A stretch of DNA of 64,000 nucleotides, from contig NZ_JAPPTI010000001.1 of assembly GCF_027587025.1 (NCBI RefSeq), forward strand, positions 1,240,001 to 1,304,000, written 5' to 3'. This DNA comes from Vibrio sp. LaRot3 (GTDB lineage Bacteria; Pseudomonadota; Gammaproteobacteria; Enterobacterales; Vibrionaceae). Within the stretch, counting starts at the first letter, position 1. Each line of letters starts with the position of its first letter. Both the position numbers and the translations under genes were made by a program. Below the pieces are notes generated by a model. It had not been told where the DNA came from, searched no databases, and saw nothing but the letters and a program-made list of their open reading frames with translations. This document shows positions 9,762 through 18,628 of this stretch, one piece after another.

Positions 9762-10248
9762 CGATGTACCCCTCTTGATACACCGTCACCTGTTCAGAAC
9801 TTGTCTGAGGCGCTGTGATCGCAATCTCTACTCGGCCGGAGGTCGCTGACGCGGCACTCACGAAGCGCCCCATGGAATCAAAATAAAACTGATTGGCTGA
9901 AAACGTAATACCGCGACTAATGTCATCTTGGCTGAGCGTGACGAGTTGGCTACATTGGTTCCCGACGCAATTCGCACTCGTGTCTAGGACTATCGCATCG
10001 TTATTCCAAGAGACAGAGTGTGGAGAGACAATCACTTGATAAGCAGAGCTTATAGTAACGTCATTCATTGCTTGGGTCTGAACACGGCGCAGAGCAGATT
10101 TCACATTATGGCAATACGCAGGAAGTTTGTAGCCACTGATAGAGGGAAACCTCGTGTAGGCCACGATAGAAATTATCGACAGAATTATAATAGTGACGAC
10201 CAGTTCTACGAGAGTAAAACCGGCAGTACGACGCACTTTGAGCAGCAT
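9748..10248 (-). CDS. MshC/FimT-like prepilin, first gene of the minor pilin operon
   Basis: 166 residues; leader MLLKVRRTAG^FTLVEL with cleavage after Gly10 and Glu at mature position 5. It has a hydrophobic helix to about residue 34, then a GspH/FimT-like globular part with cysteines in CVGNQC and at the C-terminal GCE. It is the promoter-proximal gene of the operon MshC-, MshD-, MshO-, MshP-, MshQ-like. No major pilin gene, platform or ATPase precedes it; the upstream neighbour is an unrelated enzyme with its own terminator. MshC versus FimT cannot be decided without alignment. Confidence 0.75.
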   Translation of the reverse strand: MLLKVRRTAGFTLVELVVTIIILSIISIVAYTRFPSISGYKLPAYCHNVKSALRRVQTQAMNDVTISSAYQVIVSPHSVSWNNDAIVLDTSANCVGNQCSQLVTLSQDDISRGITFSANQFYFDSMGRFVSAASATSGRVEIAITAPQTSSEQVTVYQEGYIDGCE

Positions 10249-10526
10249 AGCAAGCTAACAATTTGTTATCATTTATTATTTTTGAGGCTCAATTCTAACC
10301 CTATTTATAATTGGTTACATTTACTTTTTGGGCGCACCTCACATCTTTTTGTCAGTTTTGTGCATTAAAGCAGCTAAATTTAGCTCTACTCATCCAATCT
10401 GCTTGTGAATATTGATTATCAATCCAACAAGCGTGTTCAATATCGCATCACCAATAAGAATTGGCACAACATTCTAAATAAAAATCAACACCGAAGATGC
10501 CCTGCGCCCAACTGTTAATAAAACGT
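10249..10526. other. Intergenic leader of the minor pilin operon
   Basis: With the adjoining terminator this makes a gene-free stretch of about 325 bases. It is AT-rich and must carry the minus-strand promoter of the pilin operon. I could not fix -35/-10 boxes with confidence and saw no open reading frame or strong repeat. Confidence 0.4.
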
Positions 10527-10550
10527 AAAAAGCCAGCTTTCGCTGGCTTA
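10527..10550 (-). terminator. Rho-independent terminator after yqjG
   Basis: AGCCAGC-TTTC-GCTGGCT stem-loop followed in minus orientation by a T-run. It ends the yqjG transcript and separates it from the minor pilin operon. Confidence 0.85.
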
Positions 10551-10574
10551 AGTCATGTTCTATTTCATATGTTG

Positions 10575-11519
10575 CTACAAGGTATCTCGACCATGAGTTG
10601 ATTCGAGATCCAACAGAGGCCCTTTGGGAACAACTTGTGTTGGATTTATACCCTTGTGACTAAAATAATAATGGCGCTTAATGTGGTAGAAATCGGTGGT
10701 TTGCTTAATGCCATCCACTTGATAAAGCTCTTTCAAATAGCCATTCAAGTTTGGGTAGTCTGCGATTCTTTTCTTATTACACTTAAAATGCCCAACATAA
10801 ACTGCATCAAAACGGACAAGAGTAGTAAACAATCGCCAGTCAGCTTCCGTGAGCTTAGCCCCAGTTAAGTAACGATGGGTCGCTAAATGGTTTTCTACCT
10901 TATCTAGCGCTTCAAACAACTTATTGTAGGCTTCTTCATACGCGTCTTGAGTGGTGGCAAAACCGCAACGATACACCCCATTATTAATGTTCGGGTAGAT
11001 ATAATCATTCCATTCGTCAATCACGCTATGTAACTCTTGCGGATAAAAATCAAGCTGATTGCCCGTAAGTGAGTTAAACGCGGAGTTAAACATGCGAATG
11101 ATCTCAGAAGATTCATTACTCACAATGGTTTCGGTTTTCTTATCCCACAGTACAGGGACTGTTACTCTGCCTGTGTAATCCGATTTGGCTTGCGTGTAGA
11201 TTTGATGTAGTCGCGTATGGCCAAACAGCGGCTCTGGTAATCCCATCTGCCAGCCTTCATTCATCATGTCTGGGCAAACCACAGTGACATCAATGTGAGA
11301 TTCAAGCTGCTTAAGCTGGCGAAAAATCAACGTTCGGTGCGCCCAAGGGCAAGCAAGCGACACGTAAAGGTGATAGCGACCTGACTCTGGTTTGAACTTG
11401 GCGTCAGGCTTATCTTCTATCCAATTTCGAAAACCTGCATCTTCGCGTACGAACTTGCCGCCGTTGCTTTTGGTGTCGTACCACACATCATGCCACACGC
11501 CATCAACTAACTTTCCCAT
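10575..11519 (-). CDS. yqjG: Glutathionyl-hydroquinone reductase (ECM4/YqjG family)
   Basis: A 314-residue cytosolic enzyme of the Xi-class glutathione transferases, which reduce glutathionyl-hydroquinones to hydroquinones using glutathione. The diagnostic catalytic CPWAHR motif is at about residues 58-63, preceded by the GRYHLYVSLA strand. The C-terminal all-helical GST domain includes LTEADWRLFTTLVRFD. Length is close to the E. coli protein (328). It is monocistronic with its own terminator at 10527-10550. The physiological substrate here is unknown; a role in quinone or aromatic detoxification follows from the family. Confidence 0.9.
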   Translation of the reverse strand: MGKLVDGVWHDVWYDTKSNGGKFVREDAGFRNWIEDKPDAKFKPESGRYHLYVSLACPWAHRTLIFRQLKQLESHIDVTVVCPDMMNEGWQMGLPEPLFGHTRLHQIYTQAKSDYTGRVTVPVLWDKKTETIVSNESSEIIRMFNSAFNSLTGNQLDFYPQELHSVIDEWNDYIYPNINNGVYRCGFATTQDAYEEAYNKLFEALDKVENHLATHRYLTGAKLTEADWRLFTTLVRFDAVYVGHFKCNKKRIADYPNLNGYLKELYQVDGIKQTTDFYHIKRHYYFSHKGINPTQVVPKGPLLDLESTHGRDTL

Positions 11520-11819
11520 CGTTCATCTCCACTATTCAACTATCGCCGTTTAGACATAGAGAGTTTAGAGAATCATGCAGATAACAACAGCCAACCAATT
11601 AGTTCAACTCGTTCAAATTCTTCGAGGAAGGAACATATCGCTACCTAGTGAAAGGTAAACCAAAGAGCTAGCCCCCTCATACAAACGCCTACATTTTAGC
11701 CACTTAACATCGCGATTTATAAAATACATCCCTAAAAAATCACCAAACGTCATGTAGCATTAAAACTCATTGATTATTTGTATGGATAAAAACTTCAGTT
11801 CAATAGTTAAGGAAAAGAC
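11520..11819. other. Intergenic region between divergent yqjG and a small secreted protein gene
   Basis: About 300 bases carrying the promoters for two divergent genes. I found no open reading frame, terminator or clear palindrome in it. TTAAGGAAAAGAC just before 11820 is a reasonable ribosome-binding site for the plus-strand gene. Confidence 0.35.
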
Positions 11820-12379
11820 ATGAAAAAGTTGATGGTGTTTACTTTGGTAGTTTTAGGCTTTGTAAGCCCCCCTCTCTATGCAGGGGGAAACATAGATATA
11901 AAACAGCAAGGATTGAGTGATACCTACCCTGGGTATACGACTATCGTTTATAACAGTTTTGCTGACACCATGAAGGATTATCAAGGTCGCATATCTTCGT
12001 TTTCAGTCATTGATAGTTCAGGCCATGATCAGACTTTTTTCGCTCTCATGGGAATTCACAACGGAAACTTTGGTGTCGTTTTTCTTACCCCAGAATCATG
12101 TACAAAAAAGAAAAAAACATACCTTTTGAAGAGTCCCAAGCCATATTTATATTGGGTTATGAAAAAACCTATGCTGTTGCGAAAATTTGTAATGGCGAAA
12201 ACTATTACCTATATCCGATAGATGAGTTTATGCATGTGATAGTAAAACAATTTCTCACTGAAGACTTTGTGAGGTTTGATTATGACTTCCCGTTATTATT
12301 TGAAACCAATGGCTTTAAAGAAGCCGCAAAAATCAACTTTAATGCGAAGCCAAATCCAGCCGCATTCAGCAACGAATAA
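11820..12379 (+). pseudogene. Small secreted protein of unknown function, reading frame split by a -1 shift
   Basis: The first segment (11820-12221) has a signal peptide (MKKLMVFTLVVLGF...LYA) and protein-like sequence up to FLTPESCTKK, after which the frame becomes implausibly basic. The -1 frame from about 12110 to 12379 continues with a coherent sequence (EKNIPFEESQ, AKICNGENYYLYPIDEF) to a normal stop. Joining the two at 12104-12110 gives one protein of about 186 residues. The joint is an A-rich run containing A AAA AAG in the correct phase, so the cause may be a recent one-base deletion in the A7 run, a sequencing error, or programmed -1 frameshifting. I do not recognise the family; it would be periplasmic or secreted. 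Confidence 0.6.
12104..12110 (+). other. Slippery heptamer A AAA AAG in phase for -1 frameshifting
   Basis: In the zero frame the codons read ACA AAA AAG. This is the X XXY YYZ arrangement used by E. coli dnaX and several insertion sequences. A -1 slip here joins the two halves of the split gene exactly. I see no strong upstream Shine-Dalgarno-like stimulator; only a weak CCCAA/TTGGG hairpin lies about 25-45 bases downstream. Confidence 0.4.
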
Positions 12380-12390
12380 AACACAGACAT

Positions 12391-12423
12391 AAAAAAAGCG
12401 CGACCTACTAAGAAGCCGCGCTT
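12391..12423 (-). terminator. Rho-independent terminator of the opp operon
   Basis: Minus strand: AAGCGCG, a 13-base loop, CGCGCTT and a run of T. It lies 24 bases after the oppF stop codon. Confidence 0.85.
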
Positions 12424-12446
12424 AAGCCCGTCACAGGCTGAATGGG

Positions 12447-13439
12447 TTAAATGCTAACGTTCAAGCACGAGACTGCGTGAACATCATTACCTTGGATATG
12501 TGGTTTTTGATTCGCACACGCCTCAGTCGCTTGAGGGCAGCGCGTTCGGAATACACAACCTGATGGTGGGTTGATTGGTGACGGTAAATCGCCTTCTAGC
12601 ATTTCAATTTTCTTACTGCGTTCTAGATTCGGATCAGGAATAGGCACAGCCGACATCAGTGCGCGAGTGTAAGGGTGCTTAGGGTCAGCAAACAGTGCAT
12701 CAGCTTCGCCTAGCTCTACTGCGTTACCTAGGTACATCACCAATACGCGGTCTGAAATGTGTTTAACCACTGATAGATCATGCGCGATGAACACTAGCGA
12801 TAAGCCAAGTTCTTTTTGCAGTTCTTTCAGTAGGTTAACAACCTGTGCCTGAATCGATACGTCTAGCGCTGACACTGGTTCATCACAGATGATCATCTTA
12901 GGTTTTAAGATTAGCGCGCGTGCAATACCAATACGCTGACACTGACCGCCAGAGAACTCGTGTGGGTAACGGTTGATAACGTTTGGCAGTAGACCTACCT
13001 TCGCCATCATCTCTTTTACGCGATCTTTCACTTCTTGCTTAGAAAGCTCTGGGTAGAAGGTTTCTAACGGCTCAGCGATGATGTCGCCCACTGTCATACG
13101 TGGGTTAAGAGATGCCAAAGGATCTTGGAAAATCATTTGAATCTCTTTACGCGTTTCGCGGCGCTTCACTTCTTGCATTTTAGTGAGGTCTTGGCCTAAC
13201 CAAACAACTTCACCGTCTGTTGCTTCAACTAAACCAATGATTGCGCGAGCAAAGGTGGATTTACCACAACCTGACTCACCTACTACACCTAACGTTTCAC
13301 CTTCATATAGGCGCACGTTAACGCCATCAACCGCTTTTAGGTTTGATGGTTTTGTCCATGGCCATGCTGATTTTGCAGCAATGCTGAAGTGAACTTTTAG
13401 GTCTTTAACATCCAATAATAGTGGTTTATCTACACTCAT
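12447..13439 (-). CDS. oppF: Oligopeptide ABC transporter ATP-binding protein OppF
   Basis: A 330-residue ATPase of the OppBCDF importer, acting at the cytoplasmic face of the inner membrane. Walker A GESGCGKST is at about 54-62, signature FSGGQ further on, and Walker B IICDEPVSALD follows. A C-terminal oligopeptide/dipeptide extension has the Cys-rich SGCVFRTRCP...EAC...SC pattern of Opp/Dpp ATPases. Start ATG 13439 overlaps the oppD stop by ATGA; an upstream in-frame start would lie inside oppD and is not needed. It is the last gene of oppABCDF and is followed by a terminator. Confidence 0.93.
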   Translation of the reverse strand: MSVDKPLLLDVKDLKVHFSIAAKSAWPWTKPSNLKAVDGVNVRLYEGETLGVVGESGCGKSTFARAIIGLVEATDGEVVWLGQDLTKMQEVKRRETRKEIQMIFQDPLASLNPRMTVGDIIAEPLETFYPELSKQEVKDRVKEMMAKVGLLPNVINRYPHEFSGGQCQRIGIARALILKPKMIICDEPVSALDVSIQAQVVNLLKELQKELGLSLVFIAHDLSVVKHISDRVLVMYLGNAVELGEADALFADPKHPYTRALMSAVPIPDPNLERSKKIEMLEGDLPSPINPPSGCVFRTRCPQATEACANQKPHIQGNDVHAVSCLNVSI

Positions 13440-14407
13440 TTGCTCCAAGCCTCCCAATCAGAAAAACATGCGCGCTGACGGCCTTCACCAAATGGTGTCA
13501 GAATCGGCGACTCCTGCTTACAACGGTCAATCACACGGTGGCAACGCTCTTGGTAAGGGCAGCCAGTCGGTAGACGCAGTAAGTTAGGTGGGTTACCCGG
13601 AATTGTCGGTAGAATCTCACCTTCTGTATCCAAACGAGGGATCGCTTTCAGTAGACCTTCCGCATACGGGTGGCTTGGGTTGTAGAAAATATCATCCACT
13701 TTGCCGTATTCCATGGTACGGCCTGCGTACATTACAAGCACTTTGTCACAAGAGCCTGCAACCACGCCTAAATCGTGAGTGATCATAATGATTGCGGTAT
13801 TGAACTCACTCTTCAGCTCGTTCAATAGATCCATGATCTGAGCTTGTACTGTTACGTCTAGCGCTGTTGTTGGCTCATCGGCAATCAACAGTTTTGGACG
13901 ACACAATAGCGCCATAGCAATCATTACACGCTGGCGCATACCGCCAGAAAACTCGTGCGGGTACATAGTGATACGCTTACGCGCTTCAGGGATTTTCACC
14001 GCTTCAAGCATGCGTACTGATTCTTCAAATGCTTCCGCTTTACCCATGCCTTTATGCAGCATCAACACTTCCATTAGCTGGTCACTAACTTTCATGTAAG
14101 GGTTGAGCGATGTCATTGGGTCTTGGAAGATCATCGCGATCTGTTCTGCACGAACTTTGTTTAGTGCTTTTTCAGGCAAATTAAGGATTTCGTTACCCTC
14201 AAACTTTGCGCTGCCTGAAATAATGCCGTTTTTCGCAAGCAAACCCATGATTGCGAATACGGTTTGCGACTTACCAGAGCCAGACTCACCTACGATACCT
14301 AAGGTTTCGCCTTGCTCTAGTGAAAAATTAAGATCGTTTACTGCGGTTACGATACCATCTTGTGTGGTGAACTCGACACGCAGATCTTTAACATCTAATA
14401 AGCTCAT
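13436..14407 (-). CDS. oppD: Oligopeptide ABC transporter ATP-binding protein OppD
   Basis: The partner ATPase to OppF, 323 residues. Walker A GESGSGKS is at about 40-47, signature FSGGMRQRVMIAMAL follows, and Walker B is LLIADEPTTALD. The C-terminal cysteine motif TGCPYQERC is typical of the OppD/DppD group, some of which bind an iron-sulphur cluster. Two ATGs are adjacent (14410 and 14407); AGGA spacing favours the second. It is translationally coupled to oppF and separated by about 70 bases from oppC. Confidence 0.93.
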   Translation of the reverse strand: MSLLDVKDLRVEFTTQDGIVTAVNDLNFSLEQGETLGIVGESGSGKSQTVFAIMGLLAKNGIISGSAKFEGNEILNLPEKALNKVRAEQIAMIFQDPMTSLNPYMKVSDQLMEVLMLHKGMGKAEAFEESVRMLEAVKIPEARKRITMYPHEFSGGMRQRVMIAMALLCRPKLLIADEPTTALDVTVQAQIMDLLNELKSEFNTAIIMITHDLGVVAGSCDKVLVMYAGRTMEYGKVDDIFYNPSHPYAEGLLKAIPRLDTEGEILPTIPGNPPNLLRLPTGCPYQERCHRVIDRCKQESPILTPFGEGRQRACFSDWEAWSK

Positions 14408-14480
14408 CATTGCTTCCTATAATCTTTTCGATTTTTTTATAATTTATTGCTTATTTATTGCTAGTTTCTAGCTGTCGTTA

Positions 14481-15383
14481 TTATCTGTCTTTTGGATCCA
14501 ACGCATCACGCAGACCATCACCCACATAGTTGAAACAGAAAAGTGTTACAACCATGAATAGTGCTGGGAAAGCAAGCTGCCAAATAGCCACTTCCATTGT
14601 CTGTGCGCCTTCTTGCAGTAGCGCGCCCCAACTTGTCATCGGCTCTTGAACACCAAGACCAAGGAAAGATAGGAACGACTCTGTCAAGATCATGCTTGGA
14701 ATAAGCAGTGTCGAGTAAACCGCAACAATACCTAATACGTTCGGTACGATATGGCGAGTGATGATGTTCCACTTGCTCACACCACAAACGTGTGCCGCTT
14801 CGATGAACTCTTTGCTACGCAGGCTTAAAGTTTGGCCACGTACAATACGCGCCATATCTAGCCAAGCGATTGCACCGATAGCAACGAAGATTAGGACGAT
14901 GTTACGACCGAAGAATGTCACCAGTACGATAACTAGGAACATAAACGGAACCGCATAAAGGATTTCTAGGATACGCATCATGATACGGTCAGTTCGACCA
15001 CCAATGAAGCCAGATGCCGCGCCGTAAAGTGTACCAATCAGTACCGCTACAAACGCACCCATCACACCAACCATCAGCGAGATTCGACCACCAACAAGCG
15101 TACGAACATACAAGTCACGGCCTAAGCTGTCTGTACCAAACCAATGGTCAGCGTTAGGACCAACGTGCATTGAACCCCAGTCGGTATTATCAAATGTGTA
15201 TGGAGCGATCATCGGCAAAAAGATGACTGCCAATGTCATTGTAAACAAGATTGCTAAGCTCACCATCGCCGCTTTGTTACGCATAAAACGGATGCGAGCG
15301 TCTTGCCATAAACTGCGACCTTCGATTTCTAAATTCTCAGAAAACTTTTCAATCGCTTCTAGGTTTTCTTTTTTCGTTAACAT
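14481..15383 (-). CDS. oppC: Oligopeptide ABC transporter permease OppC
   Basis: A 300-residue inner-membrane permease. A cytoplasmic N-terminus with the OppC_N helix (about residues 35-60) is followed by five more membrane segments. The EAA loop (EAAHVCGVSKWNIITRHIVPN) contacts the ATPases, and the C-terminus has the usual GDGLRDALDPKDR ending. ATG 15383 is preceded by AGGGA; a TTG two codons upstream is less likely. It sits 15 bases after oppB. Confidence 0.93.
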   Translation of the reverse strand: MLTKKENLEAIEKFSENLEIEGRSLWQDARIRFMRNKAAMVSLAILFTMTLAVIFLPMIAPYTFDNTDWGSMHVGPNADHWFGTDSLGRDLYVRTLVGGRISLMVGVMGAFVAVLIGTLYGAASGFIGGRTDRIMMRILEILYAVPFMFLVIVLVTFFGRNIVLIFVAIGAIAWLDMARIVRGQTLSLRSKEFIEAAHVCGVSKWNIITRHIVPNVLGIVAVYSTLLIPSMILTESFLSFLGLGVQEPMTSWGALLQEGAQTMEVAIWQLAFPALFMVVTLFCFNYVGDGLRDALDPKDR

Positions 15384-15398
15384 AACCAAACGTCCCTG

Positions 15399-16319
15399 TT
15401 AGTAGCGAATTTTCGGGTCGATCATTGCCAGTAGAATATCCACGATGGCATTGAACAAGATGAATAGGAAACCAATCAAAATGGTGACACCCATTACCAA
15501 CGAATAGTCACGGTTGAACGCGGCGTTAACGAATAGCTTACCGATACCTGGTAGACCGAAAATGGTCTCAACAACAACCGAGCCAGTGATGATACCTACG
15601 AACGCAGGGCCCATGTAAGAAACAACTGGAAGAAGCGCTGGTTTCAGTGCGTGTTTAACAATGATGTAGCGGTAGCTAAGACCTTTCGCACGTGCAGTAC
15701 GAATAAAGTTACTGTTCAAGGTTTCAATCATTGAGCCACGGGTAATACGCGCAAAGGTTGCAACGTAAAGCAGTGACATGGCGATGACTGGTAAGAACAG
15801 ATATTGGAAGGAACCATCATTCCAACCACCAGCAGGGAAAAGCTTCATCTTCAAGGAGAAGAAGTAAATCAAAGCAGGAGCCAACACGAAGGATGGCAAC
15901 ACCACCCCGAGCATAGCGGTGGACATTACGGTGTAGTCAATCCAGGTGTTTTGCCTTAATGCGGCAATGGTGCCGACGGTAACACCCAAAATGACAGTGA
16001 AGATAAATGCGATTGCACCTACTTTTGCTGATACAGGTAGCGCACCTGCAATCAGTTCGTTTACCGAGTAATCAAGGTACTTGAATGAAGGACCAAAATC
16101 ACCTTGTACAACGTTAAATAAGTAAGTGGTGTATTGTTCAAATACAGGTTTATCTAGGCCGTATTTAGCCTCGATGTTAGCCATTACTTCCGGCGGCAAA
16201 GGACGCTCAGTAGAAAATGGGTTACCTGGTGCGAAACGCATGAGAAAGAAAGATACGGTGATCAAAACCAACATAGTTGGGATCGCCTCAAATATCCTTT
16301 TAGCGATGAATTTAAGCAT
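15399..16319 (-). CDS. oppB: Oligopeptide ABC transporter permease OppB
   Basis: A 306-residue inner-membrane permease with the N-terminal MLKFIAKRIFEAIPTM helix typical of OppB/DppB, about six membrane segments, the EAA loop TARAKGLSYRYIIVKHALKPA, and the family C-terminus DILLAMIDPKIRY. It forms the translocation pore with OppC. It is downstream of oppA, separated by a 98-base spacer with a strong hairpin. Confidence 0.93.
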   Translation of the reverse strand: MLKFIAKRIFEAIPTMLVLITVSFFLMRFAPGNPFSTERPLPPEVMANIEAKYGLDKPVFEQYTTYLFNVVQGDFGPSFKYLDYSVNELIAGALPVSAKVGAIAFIFTVILGVTVGTIAALRQNTWIDYTVMSTAMLGVVLPSFVLAPALIYFFSLKMKLFPAGGWNDGSFQYLFLPVIAMSLLYVATFARITRGSMIETLNSNFIRTARAKGLSYRYIIVKHALKPALLPVVSYMGPAFVGIITGSVVVETIFGLPGIGKLFVNAAFNRDYSLVMGVTILIGFLFILFNAIVDILLAMIDPKIRY

Positions 16320-16362
16320 AAACTCACTCTTTCAGTCTGTGACAGTTAAGTACAACAAGACC

Positions 16363-16386
16363 CTGCATGTGATTTCTCACATGCAG
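16363..16386 (-). other. Stem-loop between oppA and oppB
   Basis: A perfect 10-bp stem CTGCATGTGA/TCACATGCAG with a 4-base loop, lying in the oppA-oppB spacer. There is only a weak T-run after it on the minus strand. Such hairpins often protect the binding-protein mRNA 3' end and reduce downstream expression, so that OppA exceeds the membrane components. That role is inference. Confidence 0.6.
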
Positions 16387-16417
16387 CGTCAATATTTTTA
16401 TAGTTCTATTAGCCTAG

Positions 16418-18094
16418 TTATTTACTAGCTTTGATGTATAGATCTTTAGAGTAGATTTTCTCTTCTGGGTTGTTTGCTGGGAAGCCGCCAACCTGTGGAG
16501 AAAGTAGACGTGATTTCACGTACTGGTAGATAGGCGCGATAGGCATATCTTTCGCTAGTAGCTTCTCTGCTTCTAGGTAGAGTGCTTTACGCTCTTCTTC
16601 TGAAGTAGACGCAAGTGCTTGTGCCATGATGTCATCGTACGCTTTGCTGTCATAGTGAATACCGCCAGTCGTGTTGTTACTCTTCATTAGAGTTAGGAAC
16701 GACGAAGCTTCGTTGTAGTCACCACACCAACCTGCACGAGCAACTTCAAAGTCACCTGAGTCTTTTGATGATAGGTAAGTTTTCCACTCTTGGTTTTCAA
16801 GAGTAACGTCTAGACCTAGCGTCTTCTTCCACATAGAACCAAGTGCTACTGCAATCTTCTTGTGGTTTTCAGACGTGTTGTAAAGAAGGCTGAATTTCAG
16901 TGGGTTATCCGCACCGAAGCCTGCTTCTTCTAGTAGTTTAGCCGCCGCTGCATTACGCTCTTCTTGCGTCATTGCACCGTATGCTGGCATTTCTGGATCA
17001 AAGCCTGCTGTAATTTCTGGAGTTAGGAAGTAAGCAGGTTTTTGGCCTTGAGCAAGGATTGCATCAGTTACTACGTTACGGTCAATCGCGTATGAGATCG
17101 CTTGACGAACACGAGCATCATCAAATGGTGCTTTCTTCGTGTTGAAGATGTAGTAGTAAGTACAAAGGTTACCCGTTACAGATACTGATTCTGGGTGCTC
17201 TTTTGTTAGACGCTTGAAGTGCTCGATTGGCAATTCGTTAGTGAAGTCAATTTCACCAGCTAGGAAACGGTTCATCTCTGAAACTTGGTTTTCGATCGGT
17301 AGGAACGTTACCTTGTTTAGAGTCGTGTTTTCGTTATCCCAGTACTTTTCGTTACGCTTAAGAGTTAGACGCTCGTTCACAACCCATTGGTCTACAACGT
17401 AAGCACCGTTACCAACGAAGTGCTCAGGTTTAGTCCACTGGTCACCGTATTTTTCAACCGTTGCTTGGTGAACTGGCTTAACTGTTGTGTGACCCATCAT
17501 CATAACGAAGTAAGGTACCGCAGTTTCTAGCTCAACCACTAGCGTGTGATCGTCAAGCGCTTTAACACCTAGCTCAGACTTGTCCGTTTTGCCTGCTACG
17601 ATGTCTTTCGCGTTAACCATCTTGGTGTATTCCATGTACCAAGCGTATGGAGAAGCAGTTGCCGGATCAACAGCGCGTTGGAAACTGTATACGAAATCGC
17701 CTGCTGTTACAGGATCGCCGTTTGACCAAACTGCATCTTTACGAAGGTGGAAAGTGAACGTTTTGTTATCTGTCGTTTCCCAGCTTTCTGCTACTGCTGG
17801 AACCGTGTTGCCGTCAGCGTCTTGGTTAACTAGACCTTCAAGTAGGTCACGGATAACGTGAGATTCAGGAACACCTTGAGATTTATGAGGGTCGATAGTC
17901 GCGACTTCAGTACCGTTACCACGAACTAGCTCTTGAACTGCAGCCAGTGTCGTTTCTGAAGATTCTGTTTGAGCTTCTGGTTGAGGTGCTGGTGCTGCCG
18001 CTTGTTTTTGCTCTGGTTTGTCACCACAGCCCACAAGTGCAAGAGAAAGGCCCGCGCCCACGAACAGTGCGCGTGTAATTTTGTTCTTATACAT
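16418..18094 (-). CDS. oppA: Periplasmic oligopeptide-binding lipoprotein OppA
   Basis: A solute-binding protein of 558 residues (SBP family 5). The N-terminus MYKNKITRAL...LVGC is a lipoprotein signal with lipobox Cys at residue 23, so it is probably membrane-anchored rather than free in the periplasm. A low-complexity Ala/Pro/Gln/Glu linker follows. Family motifs include GTEVATIDPHKSQG, FTFHLRKDAVWSNGDPVTAGDFVYSF (split across strands) and RQAISYAIDRN. ATG 18094 has GGAG eight bases upstream, better than ATG 18127, which has none. It is the first gene of oppABCDF. Confidence 0.93.
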   Translation of the reverse strand: MYKNKITRALFVGAGLSLALVGCGDKPEQKQAAAPAPQPEAQTESSETTLAAVQELVRGNGTEVATIDPHKSQGVPESHVIRDLLEGLVNQDADGNTVPAVAESWETTDNKTFTFHLRKDAVWSNGDPVTAGDFVYSFQRAVDPATASPYAWYMEYTKMVNAKDIVAGKTDKSELGVKALDDHTLVVELETAVPYFVMMMGHTTVKPVHQATVEKYGDQWTKPEHFVGNGAYVVDQWVVNERLTLKRNEKYWDNENTTLNKVTFLPIENQVSEMNRFLAGEIDFTNELPIEHFKRLTKEHPESVSVTGNLCTYYYIFNTKKAPFDDARVRQAISYAIDRNVVTDAILAQGQKPAYFLTPEITAGFDPEMPAYGAMTQEERNAAAAKLLEEAGFGADNPLKFSLLYNTSENHKKIAVALGSMWKKTLGLDVTLENQEWKTYLSSKDSGDFEVARAGWCGDYNEASSFLTLMKSNNTTGGIHYDSKAYDDIMAQALASTSEEERKALYLEAEKLLAKDMPIAPIYQYVKSRLLSPQVGGFPANNPEEKIYSKDLYIKASK

Positions 18095-18584
18095 GCGTAA
18101 AACTCCAAGTTTTTTATTTGCATCCATGACTACTTTGTAAGGTCACTCGAACGGTAGTGAATTAGATTTTTTTTGCTCACTTTTCAAGCAGAAAAACCTA
18201 AATCCTTACAAAGATTGCGGCACACATTAGCAATCATTGAAGTAATTTGCCATAAAAATGTGATGGAAAATCGAATAATTCTTCAAATTCCCCTACAAAC
18301 TGGCAAGAATCACTATTTTTTGTCACACGAACGATATTTTGGATTGAGATAACGTTTGCGCCTAGATTGAAGTGCCAAATCATCTACCAAGATACTTTTT
18401 TTTAGCATCTTATGCCAAACATTGTGCAACAAAATTAACAGCCATCACGCAATATCCTTAACAAATAACAGAATCCATTGTGAGACCTTTGCAATCTGTG
18501 ACACATGTCACTGCTCACCATTTACCCTACTACTGCGAACTAAAATTCATAAATATTCACAAAATTTAACTAGAATTCCAAATG
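18095..18584 (-). promoter_or_regulatory. Long opp upstream region with a CRP-like site
   Basis: About 490 gene-free bases ahead of oppA. A TGTGA-N6-TCACT match to the CRP consensus lies at 18497-18512, about 400 bases upstream of the oppA start. I could not place the promoter boxes. The length leaves room for several regulators or a long 5' leader, but no conserved RNA was recognised and the short ORFs here do not look coding. Confidence 0.45.
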
Positions 18585-18612
18585 CAAAAAAAGCCCCGCA
18601 GTGCAGGGCTTA
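18585..18612 (-). terminator. Rho-independent terminator after the SDR gene
   Basis: Minus strand: AAGCCCTGC, short loop, GCGGGGCTT and a run of eight T. Confidence 0.9.
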
Positions 18613-18628
18613 AAAAGCGTGATTAGGC

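Noticed and set aside
18422..18613. 63-codon ORF in the oppA upstream region
   Set aside because: It runs through the SDR terminator, has odd His/Cys-rich composition and no ribosome-binding site.
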